A stretch of 64,000 nt of DNA from assembly GCA_037367355.1 (NCBI GenBank), contig CM074695.1, positions 4,464,001 to 4,528,000 of the forward strand, written 5' to 3'. Origin of the DNA: Neoscytalidium dimidiatum. Taxonomy: Eukaryota > Ascomycota > Dothideomycetes > Botryosphaeriales > Botryosphaeriaceae. A program made the position numbers and the translations under genes. Below are positions 9,993 to 22,134 of this stretch, piece by piece (within the stretch, counting starts at the first letter, position 1; each line of letters opens with the position of its first letter). Under the pieces are notes generated by a model, which saw only the letters and a list, made by a program, of their open reading frames with translations, was not told where the DNA came from and did no database searches.

Positions 9993-12900
9993 ATGGTCTC
10001 CTTTCGAGCTTTCATCCGCAGCCGCCGCGCCTCCATATCCGCCGAACCGGACGATGATGGCGTCGGCGGCGGAGACGCGAGCGGCAGCGGCAGCAACGAA
10101 CGTGGCGAGCGCGTCGGCATGACCATCCTGCGCCGCACACCCAACGACACCACCACCACGCCATCCCGCTCCCGCGCCAATACCACCTCCACCCACCGCT
10201 CCTGGCCGGACCCGGACGGAACGAGCACCCGCTACAGCGAATCGCTCCGCGCCGTCGCCCTGCCCGAGGACTCGCACATCCAGCTCGTCGACCACGCCGA
10301 CGACCGCCAGAGCCTGCACTCAACAGCAACCCACAGGCCGCCGCCGCCGCCACCGCCACCGCCGACGACCACTCATACCGGCAAACCCTCCGCCCCAAGC
10401 AGCGTCCTCGCCGCCATCCCCAGCCCCAAGTTCCCTTACCCCTACCCTGGTGCCTCCTCCTCCTCCTCCTCCTCCTCCTCTTCCTCCTCGCTCCGTCGCC
10501 CTTCGGCCGCCTCGACGACCAAGTCGATCGCTTCGCGCCGCCGCCGCGCGGCCGGCGATGGCGACCGCGCCCGCCGCGTGCGCGCCGTCGCGCGCAGGTA
10601 CTCGTCGCTGCCGACGTACGTCGACGTGCCGGGCCGCGCCGGTGCCGGCGGGGGCAACCCGTTCCTCGCGGCGGCGGGCGGCGCGCTCGATCCGCGCGGC
10701 GAGGCGTTCAGCGCGCGCGCGTGGGCGAGGGCCGTGTTCGAGATGGAGGAGCGGCAGCAGCAGCAGCAGCAGCAGCGGACCCGGCGGACGGCCGGCGTGG
10801 CGTTCGCGAACCTGAGCGTCCGCGGGAAGGGGGCCGCGGGGGCCAGCGCGTTCCAGGCGACGGTGGGCGACGTGGTCGCGAGGGGGTGGGAGCGGGTGCG
10901 GGGCGCGGTGGGGGGCGAGAGGGGCGGGGGGAGGGAGATCCTGAGGGGGTTCGACGGCGTGGTCGGGGCCGGGGAGATGCTGCTGGTGCTGGGCCCGCCC
11001 GGGGCGGGGTGCTCGACGCTGCTGCGGACGGTGGCGGGGGAGACGAGGGGCCTGCGGGTCGATGGGGGGAGCTATCTGAACTACCAGGGTGAGTTCGCCG
11101 CCTTCTTTTTTTTTTTTTTTTTTCCCGCCGTCGCGGAGCGGGAAAGTGAGTAATCTGGCGCTGATGGACGGGCCCGGGGAGGAAAAAAAACAGGCATCTG
11201 CGCCGACCAGATGCACCGCGATTTCCGCGGCGACGCCATATACACCGCCGAGCAGGACGTCCATTTCCCGTCCCTGACCGTCGGGGAGACTCTGCTCTTC
11301 GCCGCGCGTGCCCGTGCTCCGCGATGCTGTCCCGGCGGCGTTGACCGCGACGCCTGGGCGGAGCATATGCGCGACGTCGCCATGGCGCTGTTCGGCATCG
11401 GGCACACCGCCAACACGAAGGTGGGGAACGAGTTCATCCGGGGCGTCAGCGGTGGCGAGCGCAAGCGCGTGAGCATTGCGGAAGCCACCTTGAGCAGAGC
11501 CCCGCTGCAGTGCTGGGACAACAGCACGAGGGGCCTGGATAGTGCGAACGCGTTGGAGTTTTGCAGGAACTTGAGGGTGCAGGCGGAGTATTTGGGGGTT
11601 ACTGCTTGCGTGGCGATTTACCAGGCGAGCCAGAACACGTATGATGTGAGTTACTGTCGGGCATGCCCGGAGCGTTGGGAGTCAAGAAGGCTGCTGACCA
11701 AATTTTGGCAGATATTCGACAAGGTTACGGTGCTTTACGATGGCCGGCAGATCTTCTTCGGGAAGTGTGAGGACGCGAAGAACTATTTCGTGGAGCTGGG
11801 TTTCGTGTGCCCGCAGCGCCAGACTACGGCGGATTTCCTCACGTCTATGACTAGTCCGAAGGAGAGGGTTGTGAAGGAGGGTTACGAGAATCGTGTCCCG
11901 AGAACAGCGGATGAGTTTGCCGCAGTATGGAAGGCAAGTGATGAATACCACCAACTTTTGCAGGACTTGAGGGAGTATGATAGGAAGTATGCGTTTGGAG
12001 GCGAGTATTTAGAGAGGTTTATGGCATCGAAGAAGGCGCAACAAGCAAGGCTGGCGTAAGTTATATTGAAGATACTGTGAGGCCTACTGCTGACGATCCT
12101 GGACCAGGCGCACGAAATCACCATATACACTTTCCTACCTACAGCAAGTGCGGCTTTGCCTCTGGCGATGCATCAAGCGCTTGAAGGCGGATCCAAGTCT
12201 TACCATCACTCAATTCGTCGGCAATGCGGTCATGGCATTAATCATCGGAAGCGTCTTTTACAACTTGAAGGATGACACAGCCCACTTTTTCCAGCGTGGA
12301 GCAGTTATATTCTTCGCTATTCTCCTCAACGCATTTGGTAGTGCTCTTGAGGTATATTTGATTCAATACGCTATCCGAACTGATAGAGAAGTCAAAGCTA
12401 ACCGATAAACAGATACTGACCCTCTACGCCCAACGTCCCATCGTCGAAAAGCACACGCGCTACGCACTATACCATCCGAGCGCCGAAGCCTTCGCCAGCA
12501 TGCTGACAGACATCCCGTATAAGATCGCCAACTGTGTCATATTCAACGTTGCACTGTACTTCCTCACGAACCTGCGTCGCGAGGCATCCGCTTTCTTTTT
12601 CTTCCTGCTCGTCTCCTTTGCCCTCACCCTCGCCATGTCCATGCTTTTCCGCACCATCGCCTCCGTCTCCCGCACCGTCTCCCAGGCCATGGTCCCCGCC
12701 ACCATTCTAATCCTCGCCATCGTCATCTTCACCGGCTTCGCCATCCCGACGGGGTACATGCGCGGCTGGTGCCGCTGGATCGGCTGGGTCGATCCGGTGG
12801 CGTATGGGTTCGAGGCGCTCATGGCCAACGAGTTCCATGGCAGGCGGTGGAAGTGCGAGAGCTTCGTGCCTGGGTATCCCGGGCTGCCGCCCCAGAATCG

Positions 12901-15479
12901 TGTATGCGATGCGGTGGGTGCGGAACCAGGAGCCGATTTCGTGGACGGGGATGCGTACTTGAGGTCCGCGTTCCAGTACGAGTACGCGCATCGGTGGAGG
13001 TGAGTTGTAAAATGCACTGGCAAACACTTGGGAGATCACAAGGAAGAGGAGGACAGCAGAAACGGTCTCGCTGACAGGAGTAACAGGGATTTCATGGCCG
13101 TGGTCGGATTCATCCTCCTCTTCATGGTCACGTATCTGCTGGCGACGGAGTATATCCGCGAGAAGAGGTCAAAAGGCGAGGTCCTCGTCTTTCGCCGTGG
13201 ACATGCACCAGAACCTGGACGAAGGCACGATGACCTTGAGGCTGCGGCGAGGCGACAGTTGCAACGTGGAAGTATCATCGGGGATCCTGGAGTCACGGGG
13301 TCGATAACTAAGCAGACTTCGATATTTCACTGGCAGAATTTATGCTACGATATCAAGGCTGCGGATGGCCCCAAAAGGCTGCTGGATAACGTGGATGGGT
13401 GGATAAAGCCTGGGACATTGACTGCGCTGATGGTGAGTCTCTTTTACTGTGCTGTAGTGTGTGCGAAGCACTTACGCGTATGATTCAATTGACTGACGGC
13501 GGATTAGGGTGTATCTGGCGCAGGAAAGACCACACTGTTGGACACGCTTGCCGCAAGAACCACAATCGGCGTTGTCATGGGAGATGTCTTGGTAGATGGA
13601 CTACCGCAGAACACGAACTTCCAACGCTCGACTGGATACGTTCAACAGCAGGATATCCATCTCGAGACGTCTACAGTTCGGGAAGCGCTGAACTTTAGCG
13701 CGTTGCTGAGGCAGCCTGCGGGCGTGCCGAGGCAGGAGAAACTGGATTATGCATGGGAGGTAATCAAACTGCTGGAGATGGAGGAGTATGCAGATGCTGT
13801 TGTTGGCGTTCCTGGAGAGGGTAAGAAACCCGTTCCCGAGCTGTTTTAAGACCGAGAAGACAGTTCTACTATACTAATCTCATGCAGGTCTGAACGTCGA
13901 GCAGCGTCGTCGTCTCACTATCGGCGTTGAACTTGCCGCCAAACCGGCGCTCTTATTCCTAGATGAACCAACATCCGGACTAGACTCACAAACTTCGTGG
14001 GCCATCTGCGATCTGATCGAGAAGCTGACGAAAGCGGGGCAGGCTGTGTTGTGCACCATTCACCAACCTTCTGCTATGCTCTTCGGACGGTTCGATCGCT
14101 TGCTGCTCCTGCATAATGGTGGAAAAACGATTTACTTTGGCGACATCGGCGACAACTCACGGACCGTGATTAACTATTTTGAGGAAAGGTGTGATGAGAG
14201 TAAGCGCTGCCCAGAAAAAGCAAATCCTGCGGAGTGGATGCTGGAAGTCATCGGCGCAGCCCCCGGCAGCAGCTCGGATGTGGATTGGCCGAGGGCGTGG
14301 AGGGACAGCCGCGAGTATGACGCCGTCTACCAGGAGCTGCTGCAGCTGAAGGAAAAGCCTATCGGCCTGAAAGCTGAAAACGATGGCGGGATCAGCGGCG
14401 TGGTAGATGAGTACAGAGAGTTCGCAGTGCCGTTCGGGACGCAGATGCGCGAGGTGACGAGGCGCGTATTCCAGCAATACTGGCGCACGCCGACGTACAT
14501 CTACTCCAAGTTCTCCGTATGCCTCTTCTCGGTAAGCACACGTCCGAATACGCCACGCATGTGACATGCTGAAACAGGCAATCAGTCCCTCTTCATCGGC
14601 CTCGTGTTCCTCGACTCGCCCAACACGATCCAAGGCCTGCAGAACCAGATGTTCGCCATCTTCATGCTCATCACCATCTTCAACCAGCTCATCCAGCAGC
14701 TCATGCCGCTCTTCGTCGCGCAGCGCACCCTCTACGAAGCCCGCGAGCGGCCGTCCAAGATCTACTCCTGGCCGGCCTTCCTGCTCGCCTCCATGCTGGC
14801 CGAGATCCCGTACAACACGGCCGCGTCGCTGCTGGTCTACCCGCCCGTCTACTACCTGCTGGGCCTGCAGCGCAACGCCGCGGCCGCCGGCGCGGTCGGC
14901 GAGCGCGCCGGCCTCATGTGGCTGATCGTCTGGGCCAGCCTGCTCTTCGCGTCGACGCTCGCCGCCGCCCTCGTCGCCCCCAGCCCGTCCGCCGAGGCGG
15001 GCAGCAACCTCGCGCAGCTGTGCCTGAGCCTGAGCCTCATGTTCTGCGGCGTGCTGCCGCCCGCGCCGCTGCTGCCGCGCGCGTGGCGCTGGATGAACCG
15101 CGTCAGCCCGTTCACCTATCTCGTCTCTGCGCTCCTGAGCACGGCGGTCGGCGGCGCGGAGGTCCGGTGCGCGGAGAACGAGGTGCTGAGGTTCGGCGCC
15201 CCGGCGGATGCGACGTGTCAAGAGTTTCTGGCCCCGTGGATTGAGGCCGCGGGTGGGTATCTGGTGGAGGGGGGAGGCGGGGGTGAGTGCGGGTATTGCA
15301 AGATGGCGAGCGCGGATGCGTTTTTGCGGGGGGTGGGCGCGGAGTATAAGGACGCGTGGAGGAATTTTGGATTGCTGTGGGTGTACGTGGTGTTCAATGT
15401 TGCGGCGGCATTGGGTCTGTATTGGTTGTGTAGGGTGCCGAAGACGAAGGGGGCCAATGGGAAAGGGACGGGGGCGTAA
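9993..15479 (+). CDS. PDR-type (ABCG) full-size ABC transporter
   Basis: Nine exons: 9993-11088, 11194-11645, 11712-12055, 12108-12351, 12413-12999, 13078-13432, 13508-13820, 13888-14531 and 14586-15479, giving 1642 aa. Order is NBD-TMD-NBD-TMD, the reverse topology of the pleiotropic drug resistance family. NBD1 has the fungal-type degenerate Walker A ([12 protein letters not shown], Cys for Lys), signature [13 protein letters not shown] and Walker B with Asn ([10 protein letters not shown]). NBD2 has a canonical Walker A ([12 protein letters not shown]), a degenerate signature ([12 protein letters not shown]) and Walker [13 protein letters not shown]. This asymmetry is normal for Pdr5/Cdr1-like pumps. 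The N-terminus is unusually long (about 330 residues before NBD1), with Ser, Pro and Gln low-complexity runs. Family role: ATP-driven export of drugs, antifungals, plant defence compounds or own metabolites at the plasma membrane. The substrate cannot be read from sequence. Confidence 0.93.
10454..10490 (+). repeat. TCC trinucleotide run encoding polyserine
   Basis: Repeats of TCC, with one TTC-type interruption near the end, lie inside exon 1 of the ABC transporter and encode a run of more than ten serines. They fall in the long N-terminal extension, outside any conserved ABC domain. A CAG run encoding about seven glutamines follows at 10753-10775. Confidence 0.85.
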
Positions 15480-16770
15480 TGCGGGGGTTTGGCTTCTGGA
15501 CTACTGAGCTGTGGAAGATGATGATTGATGAATTCTACGACCAAAAAATTGGTGGAATGTCATGGATGACAAGGAAAGAAAAGGTTAGTAGACGGAACGG
15601 AGAGGACCGGTAAAGACAGATGTCGAGCAGCTACGATGAGTGGAGTTGCAGGCAACGTAGTTCTCGCGCTCTACCTTTATTGACGGACACTAAATTTGGG
15701 GTTGAAAAAGGTTTGAAGCATGTGATGGGTGATAGACGGTGGGTGGAGAGAATGTTGTTGGTTGACGATCTTGCGTTTTCTGGGTCCGGTTCGGTTATTG
15801 GTAGACTAAATCCCTCCTTGCTACAATCGTAATGGAGTACCTTCTCTCACACCAGCTTATCAGTATGGATTGCGCGGTAAGTGCGGATCATTTGTGTGCC
15901 GCCCTTGCTGCAATGTTGACGAGAACGGCAGGATGCATTCAGCTGAAGCTGTGAGCCTTACGTCTCGCGCAACAACATCGACGGGAGGATTTGACAATAA
16001 CTGACGGACTCATCATTCCCTCCGACACGCACTTGAGTTTCGACCGGCTGATTGTCTTCGGTTGCCTCTTGGAACACGGTATCTTTCGGCACATGTATTC
16101 ATGTTGAGCGGGAGACAGAGCGGATCTCGCCGCAGCAGGGCTTGCGATGGCTCGACGCCACGTCCCCGGAAAAGAGCGTTTGCTCCTTCGGAAATAGTTT
16201 CATCCTTCGGAATTCAAATGATGTGAGCGAATATTGAAGAGATCGCAGATCCTCGCGTCCCTTGATAAAGTGCTTGTGGTACACTTACGGCGCCGGTAAG
16301 AGGCAGCGGGAAAGGTGGTGGTGCTAAATATTGGACGCCAAGAACGGCTGAAAGGTAGCCCAAGGTCGATATAGCGCACTAAAGCTGCGACGACGTTTCT
16401 GTCTCGCTCCTGCGGGAGCGGGTTCCTGCTTTTCACCATACACAGCCATATGGAGCGGATGGTTGTGGCGCTGCTAACCTATTTAGTAGACACTTGGGCC
16501 GGAAGCCAGGCGGATATCGCCAGAGACGGTCTTCCAACAGCTGTTCCGTCAGTCCTTCCGAAGCTAGGTACCACCGATTTGTACCGCCTCCACTGAAGCC
16601 TCCCTCCAAATCTCGGTGCATTCGGTATATCCGCAGGGCTTCTTGGCGAAAACTCGCTCCATGATGAAAGGAACCATATATTCTGGGTTGCAATCACATG
16701 CGCTTCGCGCACTCCCCAACCGTTTCCTCGTTTTCTGCCTCCTCATCCTCTCTTCTCACCATCAAGGAAG
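15480..16770. other. Intergenic stretch, nothing recognised
   Basis: About 1.3 kb between the ABC transporter and the downstream coiled-coil gene on the same strand. Frames are under 90 codons and overlap on both strands. The first 200 bases probably carry the transporter's 3' untranslated region, and the last few hundred the promoter of the 16771 gene. The leader before ATG 16771 is pyrimidine-rich (CTCCTCATCCTCTCTTCTC). Confidence 0.5.
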
Positions 16771-19700
16771 ATGGGTCGTGGGTCACTCTCACATCAGCAT
16801 CAGCAGTTGCTCTCGCGCTTTGACAGTGTTACGAAAAGAGATTCCCCTAAGCTAATAAGCAATGTGCATTTGAAGAAGCTTGATACCTTGTTTAACAGAT
16901 TCCAGGATTGGGGCGAGGATATCGGTGTACATGATGGCGCTTTAGCCATTTTGGAGAAGAGCGGCCACAACTTCAGAAAACCAATCGTCAAGTCTTTCGA
17001 CGGAATTTATATCAGATTGAGGGTAGTGGGTAACCTGTTGAAGGATAACGAGAAGATTGGTGGCGAAAGGTGCGTTACCCGGATGCTAGAAAGGGATGAG
17101 TGGCGAAGACTTACCTCGTGATTTGCAGAGGCGAGGAAGCGCGAGCAACCGTCGCCCGCATCTCAAACGACATTGAAGCGCTGGAACAACAGGCACCAGC
17201 AATCAAGGCCTTCCTGAAGAAGAAGTCTGGACAGGACTCGGCACTGGCCACACCTGAAAGAGACGGCGACTCCGATGAGCGCCGACGACAAGTATCCAGC
17301 AGTACCTCAAACACCGGCCAAGTCTCCAACTGGACCACTACAACTGCAGAGACGCGCGACGGTCCAAAAAGCTCACCTTTCAGTCCGAAAACGCCCCGAG
17401 CCCAGATCATTCCACCTTTTGCCGGTACCAACGCCTCCAACTCCGCCTCCCCGCATACTCGCCTTGGATGGGAAGACGAGTGGGACCGTGAGTTCGTCGT
17501 TCGAGCGCTGTCCGCCTCTCAATCACGAGTCAGCTTCACAGCTGCTAGCGACGAGGAGGAAGACCATTTCGTGCCCCGGAAGATGGACTTCTCCAAGGCG
17601 GCCAGTGGTGGCACTACATCCTCGGCTGTGGACTCGGCGCGTCGGAACCCAATGAACACGACCTGGATCGAGGATACTTCCTCAACCTTCAAGGAAGACG
17701 ACTCCCAGGAAGCGGTCAAGGCAGGGGCGGGGGTCAGCAAGTTTTCTCAGTCCTCGCCGGAGAGCGACCAGACTAAAGACTGGGAAGGCGACAATGAGCA
17801 GTTCCGGAAGTATATCGGCTTGAAGCTGACTGCATTGGAGCAGCGAAATAAAAGCTTGTCGCGAAAGGTCGAAGAACTTGAGAAGCGGGGGCCGAGCGAA
17901 GAAGAAAGGAGGGCGCTGATCGAGGAATACGTGAGGAAGAAGGGGGAGGAGGAGATGTGGGAGAAATCTATCAGAGAGGCGGCAGTCGAGCAGTACAAGG
18001 AGCAACTTCGCATAGAGAGCGAAAAGGAGGAGGAGCGAAAGGCCACGCTGATGCGTGAAGCGAGGCTGATTGAAGAACGTGCGCAAAAAGAGATGACCGA
18101 GATTTATCAGCAGACGGGACGGCAAATTCGTCAGGCCGAACGACGGCATCAGGATGAGGTCGACGAGATACAGCAGCGTCTCAACTCGGAGCTCCTTGGG
18201 ATTGAGCGGCGAATACATGAGCAGATCGAGTCTAGTGTGTGGAGGATGCCGCCGAAATTTGGGGACACTGCGGAGAAAGGCAAAGCCCCGCGAGTATCGT
18301 TTGAACCACGAGACCAAACGCCTAAACATCAGTCAGAGGAAAACACCAAAGATATTATGGAAAAGAGCCACAGTCTCCAAGTACCATCCAATAGGCTAAG
18401 CGGCGGATCTGGTGCGGATGGTCGGCTATCAAACGCATCGCAAATTGCACCGGAAACACCCGTGTTAGCATCATTCCCAGCGGACGTCATGAATCGAAAT
18501 CTGGAAGGAAGACAAGTTTCAGCAGAGTATGGTCCAATAGCAGCTGTAATTCCATGGGAGAATAAGGAGAACCGGCCCCCAGATATGGAGACACCGCCCA
18601 GCAGTGACAAGCGGCCATCCAGAACGGCAAGCAGATTCCGCCGCCTTGCTAAAACACTCCGGCTTCGGACTGTAAACCACAACGACATCAACGTGGTCAA
18701 GGTGCCAAAACGCTCAAAGGGGTCTCCCTCAAAGTTGGACGCAGACGGTAAACGTCGAGTCTCTAAGGGGAGCTTCATGTCCCGTCGTCGGCGTGCATCT
18801 TCAATGAAGCAGCAGCAACAGCAGCGGCGGACATCACAGGAACCTACTGCTATCTCTGAACGTTCTGATGAAAGTCAGCCTATCGACACCACGACACCAG
18901 TCCGTCCATCTCTGCCCACAGGTGACAAGCAAGCCGCTTCTTACTCACCTCAAATTCCCTCGCCGTGTCCTGCCGGTCGTCAGGACCAGCCTGCTCCCGT
19001 TCAAAGCAACCAGACCACGGATGATGAGACAACTCCGCCTCGCCATCCACCTTTTTCTTTCCAGCTCTCCTTACCGCCGGGAAAAGACCCGAATCTGTTC
19101 ACGCGTCAGCTGCCTGCACAGCCGCTGAAGAGCCACCAAACGAAAACAACACGAGTACTAAAGAACCACATCTCGCCCGACACGCTGACGTACTACGGCC
19201 TGCCGTGGGAGTGGGACAGGGTGAGTGGCACGAAAAACCCCAAACGAAAGCAGCAGAACCACCGCCCGCCCTCTCCCCAACAACCCAGCACCAACCCTGC
19301 CCGCGAGTCACCCGAGTCCAAGTTCTCTTCCATCTCCTCCACCTCCTCCACCTCCAAGAGCACCAACGTCACCGCGGCCAAGAAGCGCAACACCAGCCGC
19401 AACCCCTTCTTCAAGACCCCTCCTCCACCCAGTACCACCACCGCCGCCACCACGCAACCGGCTGCCCATCCCGACAAGTACTGGCCCGTGCTAACCAACC
19501 TGCTCTTCGCGCGCCCGCCGGCCCGCTAGACCGACCAAGACGCCGTCACCGTGCTGCGTGACATCGAGCCGTGGGAGACCAGCATCCTGCTCGAGCACAC
19601 GCGGCGAGCGCGTTTGAGCTACCGCGTGGGCGAGGGCGTGGCCGAGGCGCCCGCGAGGAGGCGCAGGACCAAGGAGCTGGACGAGAGGAGGTGGAGGGCG

Positions 19701-19862
19701 GAGGAGGAAGGGAAGAGGCAGGGGAGGGTCGTGAGCGCCGGGGCGGAGGGCCTGCTGAGTCCGTTTTCGTCGGGGAGGAGGGGGAGGGTGGAGGTCGTGG
19801 ATGGGGAGGCGGTCAGGGTGGGCGAGGAGGCGGAGGTGGTCGGTGGGGAGGGCGTGGCGTAG
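16771..19862 (+). CDS. Large coiled-coil protein of unknown function
   Basis: Three exons: 16771-17069, 17129-19220 and 19530-19862, giving 907 aa. The first 130 residues are helical (phrases such as LFNRFQDWGEDIGVH, and SNDIEALEQQAPAIKAFL after the intron). They resemble the helical N-terminal regions of many fungal regulatory or STAND-type proteins; this resemblance is from memory and weak. A disordered Ser/Thr/Pro region follows, then a strongly charged coiled coil at about 327-470 (heptads rich in E, K, R and Q), then a second basic disordered region. The last intron (309 nt) was chosen because GTGAGT follows WEWDR and splicing to CTAG at 19529 joins TYYGLPWEWDR to DQDAVTVLRDIEPWETSILL. 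This makes a compact conserved-looking C-terminal segment. If the intron is retained, the protein ends at 19529 after a Pro/Ser/Thr-rich tail. No enzymatic motif was seen. Confidence 0.68.
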
Positions 19863-20742
19863 GGGTGGTGGATGCGGAGGATTGATCGCGCGTGGTCATT
19901 GTTTGGTGCGTTTCCGGTCAGATCTGTATGTCTACGCACGTGAGTTCGAAGGCAGCTCTTAATGTAATATCTTCAATTTCCTCTTGCTTGGTTTCATGAT
20001 TAAGTGCTATTCTTCCTAAAGTGCGCAATGATTGCGGGGTCCGTTCCGTGGTGGGCAAGGCTGGGCTGACAGTAAGTGGAGATCGAAGCCAGAGTGCCCA
20101 ACCAGTAGTGCCGTAGCAGCATTGGCCCTGCATTAGTGATGTGACTATGTGGCAGCCTTGCAGTCCAGGTCACCTGTATTTTGAACTTATTGTCAATCAA
20201 CTTCCTACAGCTGACCGGCAGTGTGGCTGCATTGGCTGGAACCGGAAGGAGGATGCTTTTGATCGCATGTCGCTTTCCGACAGAAGTGTTAGGGAAATCA
20301 CCGCGACCTGTCCGGCTGCATACGTGCTTTTCGAAAACGCTCAGTTGACCACATAGGACGTACTTGATTGGAGATGTACTTGGAATACGCCTTGCTGCCC
20401 CCAGCCGGACTTGCTCAGCATCGGTGCCGCCAATCCCCAGGATGTAATCCTTCATTGATGTGCTTACGACATTCAGGCGTGCTACGTGTTTGAGTATACT
20501 CACCGCTTATGACATATGCATCCTTCTATGGGACTCCCTTAGTTCACTCTGAATATGGCTCAGCGACGGCGCAAGTATTGCGATTTTAGGAAAAAACCCT
20601 GACCAAATGACGTCACGGAAGAAGGGATTATCGCTACGATCCAATTTCATGATCATTTAATCAATAAATTAAAACGATGCCAGATGAGAGAGCGGAAGAA
20701 AGCAGAAGATAGTAGTAGAGTGTGCGAACTTCCTGAAAATCG
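19863..20742. other. Convergent intergenic stretch, nothing recognised
   Basis: This lies between the 3' ends of two convergent genes (coiled-coil protein on plus, C2H2 protein on minus). A 167-codon minus-strand frame (20000-20503) spans much of it, but its composition and lack of a recognisable domain do not support a gene. The stretch around 20640-20720 is AT-rich and fits the 3' untranslated region of the C2H2 gene. Confidence 0.45.
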
Positions 20743-22134
20743 TCACCGCTGCAAAATACTTTCCTCCCGTTTGGAGCGCCTTGTCCGCGAAGGGGGTGGC
20801 AGGCCTTCATTTCCGTGACATTTGCGTTCATGATCCCTCCTGCTATCATCTCTCTTGAACACCCTCATGCAGCTTTCGCTACGGCAAAAGAATTGTGGAC
20901 GGTCGATCTCTCTGAGCGAGCAGGAGTAAGTCTCATGTCTTAGTCGATTATGTTTTACATCCGCAACGATACGACCGTTAAATTCTGTGCCACAGCCGTA
21001 CTGACAAGTCTGCGTGTAAATCTGTTCTGTCGATGCTGTCGAGTTTGACCCATATTGCGCAGCGATTTCAGTACCATGGGTCAAGAGAGATGATGTGGAT
21101 TGAATTGCACATTGAGGCGGAGGGGTGTTGGGCTCGAGATTACCATACGGGTTCAAACCCGGAGACATCATAGCTCGCGGGGAATGAGCCTGACTCAACA
21201 AAGAAGAATGAGTTATTGCATATTTGGAAGCAGATGGAGCGGGATGCATGACGTATGCGGCCACTTCGTTGTATCCCTCATCAGGGTGGAAAGTTGCGAA
21301 CGGTGAAGTAGGTCCTAGGCCATGATATGGTCCATGCAGTGTTGTGTGCCTCGCCGAAACTTTAGAAGGAGCAAGAAAGGTGTATTGGGAACTCTCCCAG
21401 GCATCCAGCGCAAGATAGTTCTGCGGTGCGACTTCGTCAGGCGAGAAGTAGGCGCTTCCCTGGTCGGACTGACTGTAATTGTTGACCGAGTGCCCGTCCA
21501 CGGGGAATAGTTCGTCAAAGCTGGACTCAGTACTCTGGCTGGAGTAATCATGATCGATTTGGACTTGCTGCTCATTGGCTCCGCTTCCTCTACCGCGTTC
21601 AGTTGCCATGAGATGGTAGGAAAGGGGTGAAAAGATGAAATCTTCCTGTCCCTAGGAATGCCAAGGTGTTGAACGAGATTTGGGAGATCGTTTCATTACT
21701 CGAGGCTCCAAAGATGCAGTAGGTACAGTTGGGTAGGAGGCCTCGAGTTCGTGAATAGATTCTGGGATGGCGTTCAACTCAGCAGCGCCAGACTCCCGGT
21801 TCAATTGATTTTCCTCGTCGCTGGCTGGATGCGCTCGAGGTTTCCCCCTCAGCCGATCATATAACTCGACAACTATAGCCCACAAGCCTTGAAGAAATCG
21901 AGAAATGTTTATTGCAACGTGAATGCCACCGGAGCGTTGCGCCGTGTCGACCGTTTCTTGGACCCTTCCACAGCCCGTGTAAGCGTTGTCCACACTGCAA
22001 CTCACGTCAGCGGTCAAGAACGGTCTATGATGTCAAAGGAGATAGAACTGACATAACAGAGAAAGAGACAGCAAATCTTAATGTCATTTTCAATGATTAA
22101 AAGGAGGGGGGTCCCAAGTGACTTAGCCGCACAT
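20743..22134 (-). CDS. C2H2-type zinc-finger protein, putative regulator (5' end unresolved)
   Basis: The last exon (20743-21651) ends with two zinc-binding units: C-x3-C-x14-H-x4-H (from CQYGC) and C-x4-C-x12-H-x4-H (FFCRSESCMRVFKR to HERKCH). A basic tail SRTRRSKREE, a possible nuclear signal, follows them. An ATG at 21609 would give a 288-aa protein, but the frame continues upstream. GTAATG at 21699 and CTAG at 21652 splice in phase to exon 21700-21994, which contains GGIHVAINISRFLQGLWAIV, a hydrophobic helix. A further donor (GTGCGG at 22132) and acceptor (TTGCAG at 21995) would join an upstream exon ending at 22133-22134 that reads RIDKPRFSLPMLRD. The true start is therefore upstream of 22134 and not determined. 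Zinc fingers of this spacing usually bind DNA, but protein binding is possible. Proximity to the reductase and NRPS-like genes suggests, without proving, a pathway regulator. Confidence 0.62.

Noticed and set aside
10320..11405. 361-codon minus-strand frame opposite ABC transporter exon 1
   Set aside because: Shadow of the GC-rich N-terminal extension; crosses a true intron and consists of Arg/Pro/Ala low complexity.
21145..21165. GGTTCAAACCCGG, resembling a tRNA B box
   Set aside because: It lies inside the C2H2 coding exon and encodes GLNPYG on the minus strand; no A box, acceptor stem or anticodon arm could be folded around it.
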